A stretch of DNA of 57,711 nucleotides from an uncultured Dehalococcoidales bacterium (lineage in GTDB: Bacteria > Chloroflexota > Dehalococcoidia > UBA1151 > UBA1328): contig CAJQSP010000017.1 of assembly GCA_905614375.1 (NCBI GenBank), positions 1-57,711 of the forward strand, in the 5' to 3' direction. Positions 56,454-57,711 of the stretch are shown here, piece after piece. A model generated the notes under the pieces. The model saw only the letters and a list, made by a program, of their open reading frames with translations, ran no database searches and was not told the origin of the DNA. The translations under genes were made by a program, and so were the position numbers. Within the stretch, counting starts at the first letter, position 1; each line of letters begins with the position of its first letter.

Positions 56454-57164
56454 TCAGCCTAAAGAATGGTGGCGTGGGGTGAATTTTCGGGTTTCGGAGA
56501 TTTTTCTTGCTGCGTTGAGGTTTTCGGGGGTGTCGATATCGTGGAGACTGATGCGTCGAGGGTCGGTTCGTTCGAGATCTGCATCTGTGAAGACTGTGAC
56601 TGGTGGGTAGTCGGCAATTGCAGCTTTTTCGATTGCTCGGCGGGGGGATGATTCGCCTTCTGACATTGCGTGTCCGAAGTAAGGGACCCACTGTTCAGCA
56701 GGGTAGACGGCGTGTAGCGGGTGCAGGATGCCGTCGGTGAGTGGGACGACGGCGGAGAGGTTATCTGTGCCGTCGGCGCTTGCTGTTGCTGCCATTGCGG
56801 CTACGAGGTTTCGAGATACGAACGGGTGGTCACCAGCGACTATGAAGCTGAGCGGTGTGGTCGAAGCGGCGAGACCGGCGTGAATAGCTGCCAGTGGGCC
56901 TTCATAGGGATTGGTGTCGGTGACGACGTGCATGTTGAGTGCTATGCCGAGATCGGGTACATCGTCATCTTGTCCGGGTCGTACTACCAGCACGAGTTCG
57001 GAGCAAACCATTTTAAGCGTGTCGGCGATTCGCGATAGGACGAGTTTGCCACCAATGTGGATCAGTAGTTTCGACTGTGATCCGCCCATCCTTCGGGAGT
57101 GTCCTCCTCCGAGGACGATTCCGGTAATGCCGAGTGGGGCGTTTTCTTGGGTGGTCGATGGCAT
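56454..57164 (-). CDS. mobA: Molybdenum cofactor guanylyltransferase-like protein
   Basis: Transfers GMP to molybdopterin to make the dinucleotide cofactor. The 236 residues begin with the nucleotidyltransferase loop IVLGGGHSRRMGG near 17-29, followed by KLLIHIGG and VVRPG; the metal-binding VAGDHPFVS lies near 110-118, and DIDTPENL closes the family pattern. CofC or another sugar-nucleotide transferase was considered, but GGGxSRRMG and the DxDTPxD end favour MobA. No molybdoenzyme is in the window. Confidence 0.85.
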   Translation of the reverse strand: MPSTTQENAPLGITGIVLGGGHSRRMGGSQSKLLIHIGGKLVLSRIADTLKMVCSELVLVVRPGQDDDVPDLGIALNMHVVTDTNPYEGPLAAIHAGLAASTTPLSFIVAGDHPFVSRNLVAAMAATASADGTDNLSAVVPLTDGILHPLHAVYPAEQWVPYFGHAMSEGESSPRRAIEKAAIADYPPVTVFTDADLERTDPRRISLHDIDTPENLNAARKISETRKFTPRHHSLG

Positions 57165-57237
57165 TGGGTTTGTCTAAGTTGAGAGGGAACGCCTTCGTCT
57201 GTAACAGGATGACGTTATCGTGGTCAACTTTGGAGAA

Positions 57238-57711
57238 TTACTCTGATGAGTCGGTTAGTGCTCCGAATAGGTCGGCGGTTGGGTAGAAGCGGGACCATGC
57301 GTACCAGAATCCGGTCATGCCGGGGAGCATTTCGAGTTGCCTTCCTTTGAGTTCGCCTTCGATACATTCGCCACTGACGGCGCGCCACGTTGAGCCGGTT
57401 TGAGTGTCTTCAATGAGCCACGGTTCATAGTTGGTTCGTTCACCTTCGCCGGAGGCTGTTACTTCAGCGGATCGTCGTTGTGGGTTTTTAGATTTGCCTT
57501 TGAAGTTGAGCGTTCGTCCGTTCACGATTCGTGAGAAGCCAGCGGCCGTTGCTGAGGAACGTTCATGAATCACGAGGATTGGTTGTCGGCCGAGATCTTC
57601 CTCGATCAGTGGTTGTTCGATTAGGGCGGTATATGAATACGCTTTGGCTTCGCCCTTTAGGTCTAACCCGAGCACGACGTCCTTGCCGTGGAGGCGTTTG
57701 TCGGATGGGTT
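57238..57711 (-). CDS. DUF3179 domain protein, partial
   Basis: The gene runs off the right edge; 157 codons of the C-terminal part are visible. Seen: LGLDLKGEAKAYSY, ILVIHER, the DTQTGSTWRAVSGECIEGEL segment and a final FWYAWSRFYP typical of DUF3179. The family is of unknown function and common in marine bacteria and archaea. The N-terminus, including any signal peptide, lies outside the window. Confidence 0.85.
   Translation of the reverse strand, partial: NPSDKRLHGKDVVLGLDLKGEAKAYSYTALIEQPLIEEDLGRQPILVIHERSSATAAGFSRIVNGRTLNFKGKSKNPQRRSAEVTASGEGERTNYEPWLIEDTQTGSTWRAVSGECIEGELKGRQLEMLPGMTGFWYAWSRFYPTADLFGALTDSSE

Overview
The window looks like a piece of a bacterial chromosome of moderate GC content, most likely Chloroflexota and perhaps a Dehalococcoidia/SAR202-type lineage. 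This is inferred from four things: a 23S-5S rRNA unit with no 16S beside it, a coenzyme F420 gene (cofE), frequent TTG start codons, and the housekeeping synteny efp-peptidase-aroQ-xerC-topA. Nothing here fixes the species. No phage, insertion sequence, CRISPR array or classical defence system was seen.

Layout. 0-6.2 kb: a minus-strand run (efp, Xaa-Pro peptidase, aroQ, xerC, topA) ending in a wrecked dprA. 6.4-11 kb: two tRNA-Ser genes, glmU, a CorC-like CBS protein, a broken GNAT gene and a collagen-like lipoprotein. 11.4-18.5 kb: rpsO-pnp, then the lysine genes dapB-asd-dapA, then yvcK, convergent with purA. 20.2-23.8 kb: 23S rRNA, initiator tRNA-Met, 5S rRNA. 24-36 kb: argC, a broken GAF gene, rpsA, clpC, a CinA-type amidase, radA, larE and larC. 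36.3-42 kb: tRNA-Thr, tRNA-Tyr and tRNA-Thr, then tuf-rpmG-secE-nusG-rplK-rplA-rplJ-rplL. 42.2-46.3 kb: an SDR enzyme, an LPXTG surface protein, cofE, a zinc-motif protein and a broken HTH regulator. 46.3-50.8 kb: a cobalamin riboswitch and a B12-type importer (permease, binding lipoprotein, ATPase), next to a relic of cobQ. 51-56.3 kb: a histidine phosphatase and a LolD/MacB-type ABC exporter with a 1200-residue permease. The end holds mobA and a partial DUF3179 gene.

Three themes run across genes. First, from about 23.8 kb onward nearly every long intergenic gap holds copies of a dispersed palindromic repeat. Its stem shows compensatory base changes between copies, and one copy lies in frame inside radA. 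Second, decayed genes are frequent (dprA, a GNAT acetyltransferase, a GAF sensor, an HTH regulator, cobQ and a possible small membrane protein), while the housekeeping genes are intact. This fits ongoing gene loss better than random sequencing error. Third, B12 economy seems to have moved toward uptake: a riboswitch-controlled importer stands beside a cobQ remnant.

All calls come from reading the sequence and recalled family motifs. No database search was run. RNA ends, promoters and start codons are estimates.
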